Positions 15,435 through 23,905 of a stretch of 64,000 nt of DNA are shown here, in pieces. The notes under the pieces were generated by a model. That model was given only the letters and a program-made list of their open reading frames with translations. It did not search any database and was not told the origin of the DNA. The stretch is taken from positions 4,246,501 to 4,310,500 of the forward strand of contig NZ_CP089391.1 in the NCBI RefSeq assembly GCF_027594865.1, in the 5' to 3' direction. The translations under genes and the position numbers were made by a program. Within the stretch, counting starts at the first letter, position 1; every line of letters begins with the position of its first letter. Origin of the DNA: Bradyrhizobium xenonodulans (GTDB lineage: Bacteria; Pseudomonadota; Alphaproteobacteria; Rhizobiales; Xanthobacteraceae).

Positions 15435-16976
15435 ATGGCCGCGATCCTTGAATTTGGTCCCTTTCGCCTCGATGTCGATGCAGGGATTCTGTTCCGCGGA
15501 GCCGAGCCGACCCCGCTCGGCCAACGCGCCGTGCTGCTCCTGGCCCTGCTGGTGCGGCGCGCTGGCACGCCAGTATCCAAGGATGCCCTGATCGAGGCGG
15601 CGTGGCCCGCCCAAGCGATCGAGGACAGCAACCTGACCGTCCAGATCGCGGCCGTCCGCCGCACGCTGGCAGACGCTTCCGGAGAGGCGCAATGGATCGA
15701 GACGCTGCCACGGCGCGGCTATCGCTATGTCGGGCCGGCCGTGACGGCGTCCGACCCGGACCGGGAATCCGCGCCGTCGCTGACATTGCCCGAGAGGCCA
15801 TCAATTGCGGTGTTGCCCTTTGCGAACTTGAGCGGCGATGCGGAGCAAGACTACTTTGCCGACGGAATGGTCGACGACATCATCACCGGTCTGTCCCGCA
15901 TCAACTGGCTATTCGTAATCGCGAGAAACTCCACATTCACGTACAAGGGCCGAGCGGTCGACGTGAAGCAGGTCGGCCGCGAGCTTGGCGTACGCTACGT
16001 GCTGGAAGGCAGCGTCCGGAAGGCTAGCGGCAATGTGCGCATTACGGGTCAACTGATCGACGCATCGACCGGCATGCATGTGTGGGCCGAGCGGTATGAC
16101 CGTCAATCCGATGATATTTTCGGACTTCAGGACGACATCGCCATGTCCGTCGTCGGCGCCATCGCACCGAGCCTGCGCCGCGCCGAGATCAACAGGGTCA
16201 AGCGTAAGCGGCCGGATAGCCTCGATGCCTATGACCTCGTCCTGCGCGCCCAGCCGGATGTTGATTCCGGCATGCCGGAGCAGGTGACGCAGGCCCTTGT
16301 ATTGCTCGAGCGTGCGATCGCGCTCGAGCCCTCCTATGCGCTGGCGCACGGCAATGCTGCGATGTGCCATCATTGCCTGTTCCTCCGCGCAGGTTTGCAG
16401 GAGGCGAGCCGCGCAGACTCGATCCGACACGCGCGTTCGGCCATTGCCCACGGGCAGGATGATGCGGTTGCCCTCACGCTGGCAGGCTTTTCGATCGGCA
16501 TGGATGGCCACGATCGCTCCTCGGCATTCACCGCACTCGATGCCGCGCTCGCGATCAGCCCATCATCGGCGCTGACTTACATCCTCGGCAGCGTCATGCT
16601 CGGCTGGGGCGGCGATGCCGACCGCGCTATCGAATGGAGCGAGCGCGGCATGCGGCTCAGCCCGTTCGACTCCTGGGCCTTCGCCGCCTTCGACGCGCAG
16701 GCGATGGGGCATTTCCACCACGGCCGGTACGAGGAAGCCTGTCGCGCCGCTTACCGCTCCGTTCAGGCCAATCCGCGTCACAGCATCACCCACGTGCAAC
16801 TGGCCGCGGCGCTCGCAAAGTTAGGACGATTGCAGGAGGCGAGAACGGCGGCGGCCCGGGTGCTGGAGTTACACCCGACCTTCCGCTACGGCCGTCAATT
16901 CCAGGGCGTCAACTGCGCTCCGGCGCTGGCAGCGTCGCTCGGTGAAGCGCTTCGCGCCGCGGGATTGCCGGAGTAA
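15435..16976 (+). CDS. Winged-helix/TolB-like/TPR regulator
   Basis: This 513-aa protein has three parts. An OmpR/PhoB-type DNA-binding domain (about 5-100) includes LTVQIAAVRRTL and ETLPRRGYRYVG. A TolB/FlgO-like segment (about 125-235) includes IAVLPFANLSGD and YVLEGSVRKASG. A TPR-rich C-terminal half follows (about 265-500). There is no receiver domain and no membrane helix, unlike CadC. Relatives in Bradyrhizobium are often annotated as adenylate cyclase-like or TPR transcriptional regulators. It is divergent from the cupin gene with 127 bases between starts. That gap contains a CATGG...CCATG repeat (15346-15363), which might be an operator (inference). Confidence 0.8.
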   Translation: MAAILEFGPFRLDVDAGILFRGAEPTPLGQRAVLLLALLVRRAGTPVSKDALIEAAWPAQAIEDSNLTVQIAAVRRTLADASGEAQWIETLPRRGYRYVGPAVTASDPDRESAPSLTLPERPSIAVLPFANLSGDAEQDYFADGMVDDIITGLSRINWLFVIARNSTFTYKGRAVDVKQVGRELGVRYVLEGSVRKASGNVRITGQLIDASTGMHVWAERYDRQSDDIFGLQDDIAMSVVGAIAPSLRRAEINRVKRKRPDSLDAYDLVLRAQPDVDSGMPEQVTQALVLLERAIALEPSYALAHGNAAMCHHCLFLRAGLQEASRADSIRHARSAIAHGQDDAVALTLAGFSIGMDGHDRSSAFTALDAALAISPSSALTYILGSVMLGWGGDADRAIEWSERGMRLSPFDSWAFAAFDAQAMGHFHHGRYEEACRAAYRSVQANPRHSITHVQLAAALAKLGRLQEARTAAARVLELHPTFRYGRQFQGVNCAPALAASLGEALRAAGLPE

Positions 16977-16990
16977 CCGTCAAACTCGCC

Positions 16991-18235
16991 TCAGGTGCAG
17001 CGTGCGCTCAATCCCGATGCACTGAGCCTCGCCATGACCTCGTCGAGATGTGCACTGTCGCGGGTCTCGATGACGAGTTGCAGCAGCGTCGCCTTGGCCG
17101 GCAGATCGGAGAAGGTCCGCTGATGCGAGACTTCGATGATGTTGGCGCCTGCCTCGGCCAGCAGTGCCGCGACGGCGGCGAGTTGCCCGGGTCTGTCGGG
17201 GATATCGAGCGAGAGCTGGGTCAGCCGTCCTTCGCGTGCCAGCTCGCGCGTGAGGACAGATGCGATCAGCCGCGTATCGATGTTGCCCCCACTCAGGACG
17301 AGGCCGACCTTCTGGCCGGCAAAGCGGGAGGGATCGGACATCAGCGCGGCGAGGCCGGCGGCGCCGGCACCTTCCACGACCGTCTTCTCGATCGAGATCA
17401 GGGTCGCGACCGCGCGTTCGAGCTCGGCTTCGTTGACCAGCGCGATGTCGTCGACGAGGCGGCGGACGATTTCGGTTGTGATCTTGCCGGGCGATTTCAC
17501 CGCAATGCCTTCGGCCAGCGTATCGCCGCGCGCCGGCAGATTGCCGTCGTGGATGGCGTTGTACATCGAGGGATAGAGCCAGGCCTCGACGCCCAGGATT
17601 CGCAACGACGGCTTGATCGATTTGGCGGCGATGGCGATGCCGCTGACCAGCCCGCCGCCGCCGATCGGGACGACCAGCGTATCGAGCTCCGGCACGGCCT
17701 TCATCATCTCCAGTCCGACCGTGCCTTGCCCCGCGATGACCAGCGGATCATCGTAGGGATGGACGAAGATCATACCGCGGGCTTCGCCGTGGCTTCGCGC
17801 ATACGCAGCCGCCTCCTCCAGCGTCGCGCCCGTCACCACCACCTCGGCGCCGTGATGCCTGGTGTTCTCGACCTTCACCATCGGCGTGCCGACCGGCATC
17901 ACGATGGTGGCGGGAATGCCGAGCCGCCTGGCGTGATAGGCAACGCCCTGCGCGTGGTTGCCGGCCGACATGGCGATGACGCCCCGCGCGCGCTCCTCGG
18001 ACGTCAGCGCGGTGAGACGGTTGAGCGCGCCGCGCTCCTTGAACGAGGAGGTGAACTGGAGGTTCTCGAATTTGAGCCAGATGTCGCAGCCGCAGATGCT
18101 GCTCAGCGTGCGGCTGTAGCTGCAAGGCGTCTCGACGACGGCGCCGCGGATGGTCTCGGCGGCGGCGTGAATGTCGCTCGGCGTGACCGGAAAACCGCTC
18201 AGGTCGGGCGATGTGCTTGGGGACAACTCAGCCAT
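16991..18235 (-). CDS. ilvA: Threonine ammonia-lyase (biosynthetic-type, short ACT form)
   Basis: This 414-aa PLP enzyme would deaminate L-threonine to 2-oxobutanoate, the first step toward isoleucine. Lysine 66 in SSFKERGA carries PLP, MSAGNHAQGVAYH is the substrate loop, and VPIGGGGLVSGIA binds the PLP phosphate. A C-terminal ACT-like domain (about 335-414, LSLDIPDRPGQLAAV) would bind an allosteric amino acid. Length fits the 400-aa class rather than the 510-aa E. coli IlvA with its two regulatory modules. A TTG 14 codons upstream (18277) extends the frame, but ATG 18235 fits the family. It follows the squalene-synthase-like gene by 45 bases, on the same strand. Confidence 0.88.
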   Translation of the reverse strand: MAELSPSTSPDLSGFPVTPSDIHAAAETIRGAVVETPCSYSRTLSSICGCDIWLKFENLQFTSSFKERGALNRLTALTSEERARGVIAMSAGNHAQGVAYHARRLGIPATIVMPVGTPMVKVENTRHHGAEVVVTGATLEEAAAYARSHGEARGMIFVHPYDDPLVIAGQGTVGLEMMKAVPELDTLVVPIGGGGLVSGIAIAAKSIKPSLRILGVEAWLYPSMYNAIHDGNLPARGDTLAEGIAVKSPGKITTEIVRRLVDDIALVNEAELERAVATLISIEKTVVEGAGAAGLAALMSDPSRFAGQKVGLVLSGGNIDTRLIASVLTRELAREGRLTQLSLDIPDRPGQLAAVAALLAEAGANIIEVSHQRTFSDLPAKATLLQLVIETRDSAHLDEVMARLSASGLSARCT

Positions 18236-18280
18236 GGGACAGCATAGAGCATCTGGCGGTTTGAGGCGATAAGCCAACCG

Positions 18281-19144
18281 CTATTTGGTAAATTCCCGGG
18301 AACGTGAAGCCCGCCACAGCGTCCACAGCGTGCGCAGCCGCGACGTCGGCTGCGGCGCAAACGGATTGCGCCCCGGTTGCGACAGGCGCTTGAGATCGGC
18401 CCGCACCAGGCTCAGCGGCAGAAAGGCAGGACGTGCCGGTGCCGGCACCTCCGCGAGCAGCGACAAGGCAGTCGCCAGATGCCGCTGCGCCTCGCTCGCG
18501 AGCTGGTCCAGCACGGCGCGCAAGGCCGGCGTCTCCTTGCCGGCGAACACTTCCTCCATCTGGCAGCCATGGCTCGCCATCACCTGCTGCGGCAGGAACA
18601 ACTGCCGATGCGCGGCATCGCGCGGCAAATTGGCGATGACCTGCACGATGCCCTGAGCCAGCCCGGCATGCCTGGCGAGATGCCCGATCGCCTCCGACGG
18701 CGGCGCCACGATCCGGGCTGCGAGATCGAACAGCGCCGAACATGTTGCCGCCAGATAGCCCTCCAGCGCCGTCAGTGTCGGCATCGGATCGTTGTAGAGA
18801 TCGAACTGATGCTCGTCGGCGAGCAGCGACAGCGGCTCGACCGGCAGGTCGAAATCGCGGATCGCGCGCAACAGCTCGGCCGCCACCGGATTGCCCTCGG
18901 CGCTGCCATGGACTTGGCCCGACAGCATGTCGGTCCACCATTGCAGGCGGATTTCGCCTGGCAAGGGCTGGCTGACCTGATCGCGGACCCGGACAATCTC
19001 GACATTGAAGGCATAAAGCGCCAGCAGCGCGCGGCGCTCGGCAGCGGGGGCGAACAGGGTCGCGGCATAGCGCGGAAAGTCGTGGCTGCGCACGAGATGG
19101 GCACAGAACGCAACGGTGTCGGGCGGCGGCGCAGCGCTGCTCAT
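18281..19144 (-). CDS. Squalene/phytoene synthase-fold protein, probable NDUFAF6-type complex I assembly factor
   Basis: The 287-aa protein has the trans-isoprenyl diphosphate synthase fold, but the two Asp-rich catalytic motifs are lost. Where a synthase has DDxxD there is VRVRDQVSQP (51-60). Where the second motif should read R-D-x-x-E/D there is RDAAHRQ (175-181). The order of conserved words (AFNVEIVRVRDQVS, EIRLQWW, GLAQGIVQVI, QLFLPQQ, PAFLPLSLV) matches what I recall of human NDUFAF6 rather than HpnC/HpnD or CrtB. The start overlaps the stop of the Mth938 gene by ATGA, and Mth938 is the fold of NDUFAF3. A role in NADH dehydrogenase assembly is therefore more likely than isoprenoid synthesis (inference). 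Confidence 0.75.
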   Translation of the reverse strand: MSSAAPPPDTVAFCAHLVRSHDFPRYAATLFAPAAERRALLALYAFNVEIVRVRDQVSQPLPGEIRLQWWTDMLSGQVHGSAEGNPVAAELLRAIRDFDLPVEPLSLLADEHQFDLYNDPMPTLTALEGYLAATCSALFDLAARIVAPPSEAIGHLARHAGLAQGIVQVIANLPRDAAHRQLFLPQQVMASHGCQMEEVFAGKETPALRAVLDQLASEAQRHLATALSLLAEVPAPARPAFLPLSLVRADLKRLSQPGRNPFAPQPTSRLRTLWTLWRASRSREFTK

Positions 19145-19524
19145 GGCACGGCGATGAGCGCGGCGGCGACGCGCCGCCGTTCGCCGATCATGATGTTGTA
19201 GGTCCGCACGGCGGGACCGGTCTGCATCGTGTCCAGCACCACCCTCACCGCTTTGAGCGCCTGCCGCAGCTCCGGCGGTGGCAGCCACATGCCGGTTCCG
19301 GTGCCGATCAGGAGCGTGTCGATGCTGTTGGCGGCGGTGAAAACCCGATCCAGCGAATAGCGGTCGATCTTTGCGGGATCGGTCACATCCCAGGCCCAGA
19401 TCGCCTCGGGCAGGCACAACAGCGAGCCTCGGTGCGACATGCCGGCAAAGGCGAAGCCGCCCTTGCCATAGGCGTCGATCGGCGCCGAGCGCGGGAAATG
19501 CGGAGCGTTGGGATCGCCAGCCAT
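19141..19524 (-). CDS. Mth938-domain protein, NDUFAF3-like
   Basis: This 127-aa protein starts MAGDPNAPHFPRSAPIDAYG. It contains LLIGTGTGMWLPPPELRQAL and ends TYNIMIGERRRVAAALIAVP, the conserved tail of the Mth938/NDUFAF3 family. Human NDUFAF3 assists assembly of respiratory complex I; the bacterial protein is presumed to act at the membrane side of the same process. It lies 61 bases after secF and overlaps the next gene by 4 bases, so it sits in the yajC-secD-secF operon. Residues upstream of the ATG at 19524 (open to 19650) are not conserved. Confidence 0.85.
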   Translation of the reverse strand: MAGDPNAPHFPRSAPIDAYGKGGFAFAGMSHRGSLLCLPEAIWAWDVTDPAKIDRYSLDRVFTAANSIDTLLIGTGTGMWLPPPELRQALKAVRVVLDTMQTGPAVRTYNIMIGERRRVAAALIAVP

Positions 19525-19585
19525 CAGTGTCGTCCGAATTTTCTGACTGCCCTCGCAAACGCCTGCGAGGGCAATGCGGTTCGGA

Positions 19586-20611
19586 TCATGCCTTGCTTTT
19601 CTTCGCCGGCGTCGCGGTGTCGGGCGCATCTTCGCGATGCTCGCCGACACCGAGATAGATCAGGATCGGGGCTGCGATGAAGATCGAGGTGTAGGTGCCG
19701 ACCAGCACCACGCCGAACATCATCACCGCGGTGAAGCTGTGGATGGCATGGCCGCCGAACAGCAGCAGGGCCAGCAGCGCCAGTGTCACCGTGAAGTGGG
19801 TGATGATCGAGCGCGACAGTGTCGAGTTGATGGACTCGTTGAGAAGCTGCGGCATCGGCATCTTCTTGTAGCGCCGCAGCATTTCACGGATGCGGTCGTA
19901 GATGACGACGGTGTCGTTGAGCGAATAGCCCAGAATGGTCAGGAGTGCCGCGATGCTAGTCAGGTCGAAATCGACCTGGCTGATCGACATGAAGCCGATC
20001 GTCAGCACGATGTCGTGCACGTTGGCGATCATGGCGCCGAGCGCGAACTGCCATTCGAACCGGAACCAGAGATAGATCAGGATGGCGACGATCGCGAGCA
20101 TCAGGCCGGCCATGCCCCAACCCAGCAGCTCGCCGGAGACACGCGGGCCCACCACCTCGACGCGGCGATACTCCACGGCCTCGCCGAGGGCGCCGCGAAC
20201 CTTGTCCACGGCCGCCTGCTGCGCCTTGTCGCCGCCCGGCTGCTCGGCCACGCGAAGCAGCACGTCGGCGGGACCGCCGAATTGCTGCAGCTGGACTTCG
20301 CCAAGGCCGAGGCTGCCGAGGGTCGTGCGCATCTGCGCAAGATCGGCCGAGCCCGACTTGGCCCGGACCTCCATCAACGTGCCGCCCTTGAAGTCGATGC
20401 CGAAGTTCAGGCCATGAGTGAAGAACAGCGTGATCGCGACGATCGACAGCGCCGCCGAGACCGGGAAGCTGATGCGGCGGAAGCGCGTGAAGTCGAAATG
20501 CGTATCGTCTGGAACGATGCGCAGCGACGGCAGGAGGCCGAGCACGCTGACCACGGTCAGCGCGGCAATCAGGACGCCGAGAGAGATAAGAACGAGTTGA
20601 GTAGTGGTCAC
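19586..20611 (-). CDS. secF: Protein translocase subunit SecF
   Basis: This 341-aa inner-membrane protein of the RND superfamily works with SecD to pull exported proteins through SecYEG using the proton motive force. The first helix (about 45-65) leads to HGLNFGIDFKGGTLMEV, the SecF signature. After a periplasmic domain (about 75-160) come five more helices. The motif GYSLNDTVVIYDRIRE sits between helices, and LNESINSTLSRSIITHFT follows. The start lies 16 bases after the secD stop. Confidence 0.95.
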   Translation of the reverse strand: MTTTQLVLISLGVLIAALTVVSVLGLLPSLRIVPDDTHFDFTRFRRISFPVSAALSIVAITLFFTHGLNFGIDFKGGTLMEVRAKSGSADLAQMRTTLGSLGLGEVQLQQFGGPADVLLRVAEQPGGDKAQQAAVDKVRGALGEAVEYRRVEVVGPRVSGELLGWGMAGLMLAIVAILIYLWFRFEWQFALGAMIANVHDIVLTIGFMSISQVDFDLTSIAALLTILGYSLNDTVVIYDRIREMLRRYKKMPMPQLLNESINSTLSRSIITHFTVTLALLALLLFGGHAIHSFTAVMMFGVVLVGTYTSIFIAAPILIYLGVGEHREDAPDTATPAKKSKA

Positions 20612-20627
20612 AGCCGGCCTCGAATTG

Positions 20628-22226
20628 TCAAATCGGCACAGTCTTCGGCCGCTTCCACTGTACCCACCATGCCACGATCAGGCGGGTCATGGTGAAGGCG
20701 GTGAAGACCGTGGTGATGATGCCGATGCCGAGCGTCACTGCGAAGCCGCGCACCGGACCGGTGCCGATCATGAACAGCACGGCAGCAGCAATGAAGGTCG
20801 TGATGTTGGAATCGAGGATGGTCGCGAGCGCCCGCTTGAAGCCTGCGTCGATCGCCGAGATCGGGCTTCTCCCGCCGCGCAACTCCTCGCGGATGCGCTC
20901 GTAGATCAGCACGTTGGAGTCGACCGCGATGCCGACGGTGAGCACGATGCCGGCGATGCCGGGCAGCGTCAGCGTGGCGCTGAGCAGCGACAACAGGCCG
21001 AAGATCATGGCGACGTTGATGGCAACCGCGATGTTGGCGAAGACCCCAAACAGCCGGTAGGTCACGAGCATGAAAATGATGACCATGATCGATCCGACAT
21101 AGGCCGCAAGTTCCCCCTTGTCGATCGAGTCCTGGCCGAGGCCCGGACCGACGGTGCGCTCCTCGACCACCGTGAGCGGCGCCGGCAGCGCGCCGGCGCG
21201 CAAGAGAATCGCGAGGTCGTTGGCCGACTGCACGGTGAAACTCCCGGAGATCTGGCCCTGGCCGCCGGTGATCGGCTCACGAATGACCGGTGCCGAGATC
21301 ACCTTGCCGTCGAGGATGATCGCGAAGGGCAGCCCGACATTCTCCTGCGTGGCCTGCGAGAACTTACGCGCGCCCGAGGTATTGAACTTGAAGCTGACGA
21401 CCGGCTCATTGGTACGCTGGTCGAAGGTCGCTTGGGCGTCGGTCAGATCGCCGCCCGCAACCAGCACCTGCTTCTTGACGACGTAGCCGGGCGGCGGTGG
21501 CGTGGCGGCCGGCAGGAACTCCGAGTCCGGCGGCAACCTGCCCTGCTGTGCCTGGTCCGGCGGCACCGAGGGATCGACCATGCGGAATTCCATCTTCGCG
21601 GTCTTGCCCAGCAACTCCTTCAAATGGGTGGGATCCTGCAAACCCGGCACCTGCACCAGGATGCGGTCGTTACCCTGACGCTGGATGATGGGCTCGACGG
21701 TACCGAGTTCGTTGACCCGCTTCTCGACGATCTGGATCGACTGCTCGATGGTCTTGCGCATGCGGTCGAGCATCGCGGCCTCTGAAATACTGAGGCGGAT
21801 CAATCCGCCACCGGCATCGGCGGCTTCAAGGTCGCGCTGACCGGTGGACCCCATAAGGCCGCCAATCGGCTGCGCAAGCTCACGCAACTTGGCGAGCGCC
21901 GTCTGGACGTCCGCGTCCTTGACGCGCACCTCGACGGCATCGCCCTTCGTCACGAGACCAGTGTAAACGATCTTGGCCTCGCGCAGCACGCGACGGACGT
22001 CGTCGCGGATCTGGTCGAGCTTTTCCTTCTTCACGTAGTTGGCGTCGACCTCGAGCTGCAGAGAGGAGCCGCCCTGGAGGTCGAGGCCGAGCACGAGCCG
22101 GCGCTGCGCCCAGGCGGGCCAGGTCTTGACCTGCGCCTCGGGGAAGAAGTTCGGGACCGCGCAGAGGCACACGATCAGCGCCGTCAGGATAATCCCGAGC
22201 GCCTTCCACCGCGTGAAATACAACAT
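20628..22226 (-). CDS. secD: Protein translocase subunit SecD
   Basis: This 532-aa partner of SecF has a first helix at about 8-28, then LVLGLDLQGGSSLQLEVD, the conserved D-L-Q-G-G motif. A large periplasmic P1 domain includes LVQVPGLQDPTHLKELLGKTAKMEF. Five C-terminal helices follow, with GIAVDSNVLIYERIREEL and LDSNITTFIAA. It is encoded between yajC and secF, 47 bases from the yajC stop, as is usual in alphaproteobacteria. Confidence 0.95.
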   Translation of the reverse strand: MLYFTRWKALGIILTALIVCLCAVPNFFPEAQVKTWPAWAQRRLVLGLDLQGGSSLQLEVDANYVKKEKLDQIRDDVRRVLREAKIVYTGLVTKGDAVEVRVKDADVQTALAKLRELAQPIGGLMGSTGQRDLEAADAGGGLIRLSISEAAMLDRMRKTIEQSIQIVEKRVNELGTVEPIIQRQGNDRILVQVPGLQDPTHLKELLGKTAKMEFRMVDPSVPPDQAQQGRLPPDSEFLPAATPPPPGYVVKKQVLVAGGDLTDAQATFDQRTNEPVVSFKFNTSGARKFSQATQENVGLPFAIILDGKVISAPVIREPITGGQGQISGSFTVQSANDLAILLRAGALPAPLTVVEERTVGPGLGQDSIDKGELAAYVGSIMVIIFMLVTYRLFGVFANIAVAINVAMIFGLLSLLSATLTLPGIAGIVLTVGIAVDSNVLIYERIREELRGGRSPISAIDAGFKRALATILDSNITTFIAAAVLFMIGTGPVRGFAVTLGIGIITTVFTAFTMTRLIVAWWVQWKRPKTVPI

Positions 22227-22273
22227 CGACTGGACCTGTCAGATCGGGAGACTTGAGATGCTCGCGGAAGCGC

Positions 22274-22648
22274 TCACTTCGACGCGGCGTCGTCCTTGGC
22301 GGCTTCCTTGCTATCCTTGGATTCCTTGGCCGGCTCGCCCTTGGCACGCACGCCCGAAATCATCTGGCGCATCTGCCGCACCCGCACGCCATCGGAAATC
22401 TCGAACTCGATCTGGTCGTCGTCGACAACCTTGGTGACCTTGCCGACGAGGCCGCCCGAGGTCACCACCGTGTCGCCGCGGCGGATGTTCTTCACGAGAT
22501 CAGCGTGGTCCTTCACCTTCTTCTGCTGCGGACGCAGAATCAGGAAGTACATGATCACGAAGATCAGGGCGAACGGCAGCAGCGACATCAACATGCTGTT
22601 GGTGTCGCCGGCGCCCGCGGCCTGGGCATACGCAGGGGTAATGAACAT
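22274..22648 (-). CDS. yajC: Preprotein translocase subunit YajC
   Basis: This 124-aa protein has one membrane helix (about 22-40) with the family motif FLILRPQQKKVKDHADLVKNIRRGD. A short beta domain follows (TSGGLVGKVTKV). The C-terminal tail is charged and Lys/Asp-rich. YajC associates with SecDF. As first gene of the operon it probably lies nearest the promoter, which must be within 22649-22829, shared with the divergent DUF815 ATPase gene. Confidence 0.95.
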   Translation of the reverse strand: MFITPAYAQAAGAGDTNSMLMSLLPFALIFVIMYFLILRPQQKKVKDHADLVKNIRRGDTVVTSGGLVGKVTKVVDDDQIEFEISDGVRVRQMRQMISGVRAKGEPAKESKDSKEAAKDDAASK

Positions 22649-22829
22649 TCGGACGATCCTCGTGAGAACGGGGGAAAGCCGGTCAGGCCCTCAAAGGCGA
22701 CCGGCTCGGTCAAATTCGCGCGGACTATAGCGGCCATTGCCCCAATTGCAACGCTGCCAGACCGCCCTTTTGGCCACCTTGCGGCGCGCCGTCAGGCCCG
22801 ATAAGGCTGCATTCTCAGGAACTTCGGAC

Positions 22830-23822
22830 ATGCCCCAAAAACCAAGCAAAAGCCCGGCCGGCAAAGGCCCCCGCACCCCTGCCAAGACTCCCGCCCGCGT
22901 CGCGGCAAATCGCCCCAAGGGGACCGTCAAGACGGCCCTCAAGGCATCGCCGGACCTCTCCCAGGAGCGGATCGTCCGCGCGCTGGAGACCATTGCCGCG
23001 CACCTCGCAGCCCAGGGCAAGCCCGCCGTCGCGCGTGAGTCGTTCAAGCAGGCGGATGCGTTCGTCTGGCATCCGGACGGCCGCCTTGCCGCGGTGCCGC
23101 GAGTCAGCCGGGTCGAGCTGTTCCTCCTGAAGGGCGTCGACCGGATGCGCGACATCCTGATGGAGAACACCGAGCGCTTCGCCAACGGCCTGCCCGCCAA
23201 CAACGCCCTGCTCTGGGGCGCGCGCGGCATGGGCAAGTCGTCGCTGGTGAAGGCGGCGCATGCCAGCATCAATGCGGAGCGCAAGCCGGCGGACAGATTG
23301 AAGCTGATCGAGATCCACCGCGAGGACATCGAGAGCCTGCCCGCGCTGATGGAGCAACTGCGCGCCTCCTCGTTCCGTTTCATCGTGTTCTGCGACGATC
23401 TCTCCTTCGACGGCAACGATGCGTCCTACAAGTCGCTCAAGGCCGTGCTCGAAGGCGGCATCGAGGGCCGGCCAGAGAACGTCATCCTCTACGCCACCTC
23501 CAACCGCCGCCATCTGCTCGCGCGCGAGATGATCGAGAACGAGCGCTCGACCGCGATCAATCCCGGCGAAGCCGTCGAGGAGAAGGTCTCGCTGTCGGAT
23601 CGCTTCGGCCTGTGGCTCGGCTTCCACCGCTGCAGCCAGGACGAATACCTCGCCATGGTGCGCGGCTATTGCGGCCATTTCGGCGTCAAGATCGACGACG
23701 AGGCGCTGGAGCGCGAGGCGCTGGAATGGTCCACGACGCGCGGCTCCCGCTCGGGCCGCGTCGCCTGGCAGTTCGTGCAAGAGCTGGCGGGCCGGCTGGG
23801 TGTGAAGCTGGCGGCGACGTAG
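22830..23822 (+). CDS. DUF815-family AAA-like ATPase
   Basis: This 330-aa cytoplasmic protein begins with a Lys/Pro/Ala-rich extension of about 40 residues. The Walker A motif LLWGARGMGKSSLVKA is at about 128-143 and Walker B FIVFCDDLSFD at about 188-198. A sensor segment VILYATSNRRHLL and the late DRFGLWLGFHRCSQDEYLAMV follow. This architecture is DUF815, a P-loop family of unknown role present in most proteobacteria. The frame extends upstream to 22737 without ATG support; AGGA about 9 bases before the ATG at 22830 favours this start. It is divergent from yajC and convergent with the NlpD-like gene. Confidence 0.88.
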   Translation: MPQKPSKSPAGKGPRTPAKTPARVAANRPKGTVKTALKASPDLSQERIVRALETIAAHLAAQGKPAVARESFKQADAFVWHPDGRLAAVPRVSRVELFLLKGVDRMRDILMENTERFANGLPANNALLWGARGMGKSSLVKAAHASINAERKPADRLKLIEIHREDIESLPALMEQLRASSFRFIVFCDDLSFDGNDASYKSLKAVLEGGIEGRPENVILYATSNRRHLLAREMIENERSTAINPGEAVEEKVSLSDRFGLWLGFHRCSQDEYLAMVRGYCGHFGVKIDDEALEREALEWSTTRGSRSGRVAWQFVQELAGRLGVKLAAT

Positions 23823-23858
23823 CGGGAGCGCTCGACGATAGCCATCGCCACAAACGAA

Positions 23859-23886
23859 ATCGCCCGCTAACGCGGGCGATGACGAT
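23859..23886. terminator. Bidirectional terminator ATCGCCCGC-TAAC-GCGGGCGAT
   Basis: A perfect 9-bp stem (23859-23867 with 23872-23880) and tetraloop lie between two convergent genes. On the minus strand the stem is followed by TTCGTTTG, so it most likely terminates the NlpD-like gene. On the plus strand no clear T-run follows. Confidence 0.65.
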
Positions 23887-23905
23887 CGTCTTACGTTGAA
23901 GGAAG

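Noticed and set aside
19574..21785. Long plus-strand frames opposite secF and secD
   Set aside because: His/Arg/Asp-rich translations typical of antisense GC-rich frames; secD and secF are certain.
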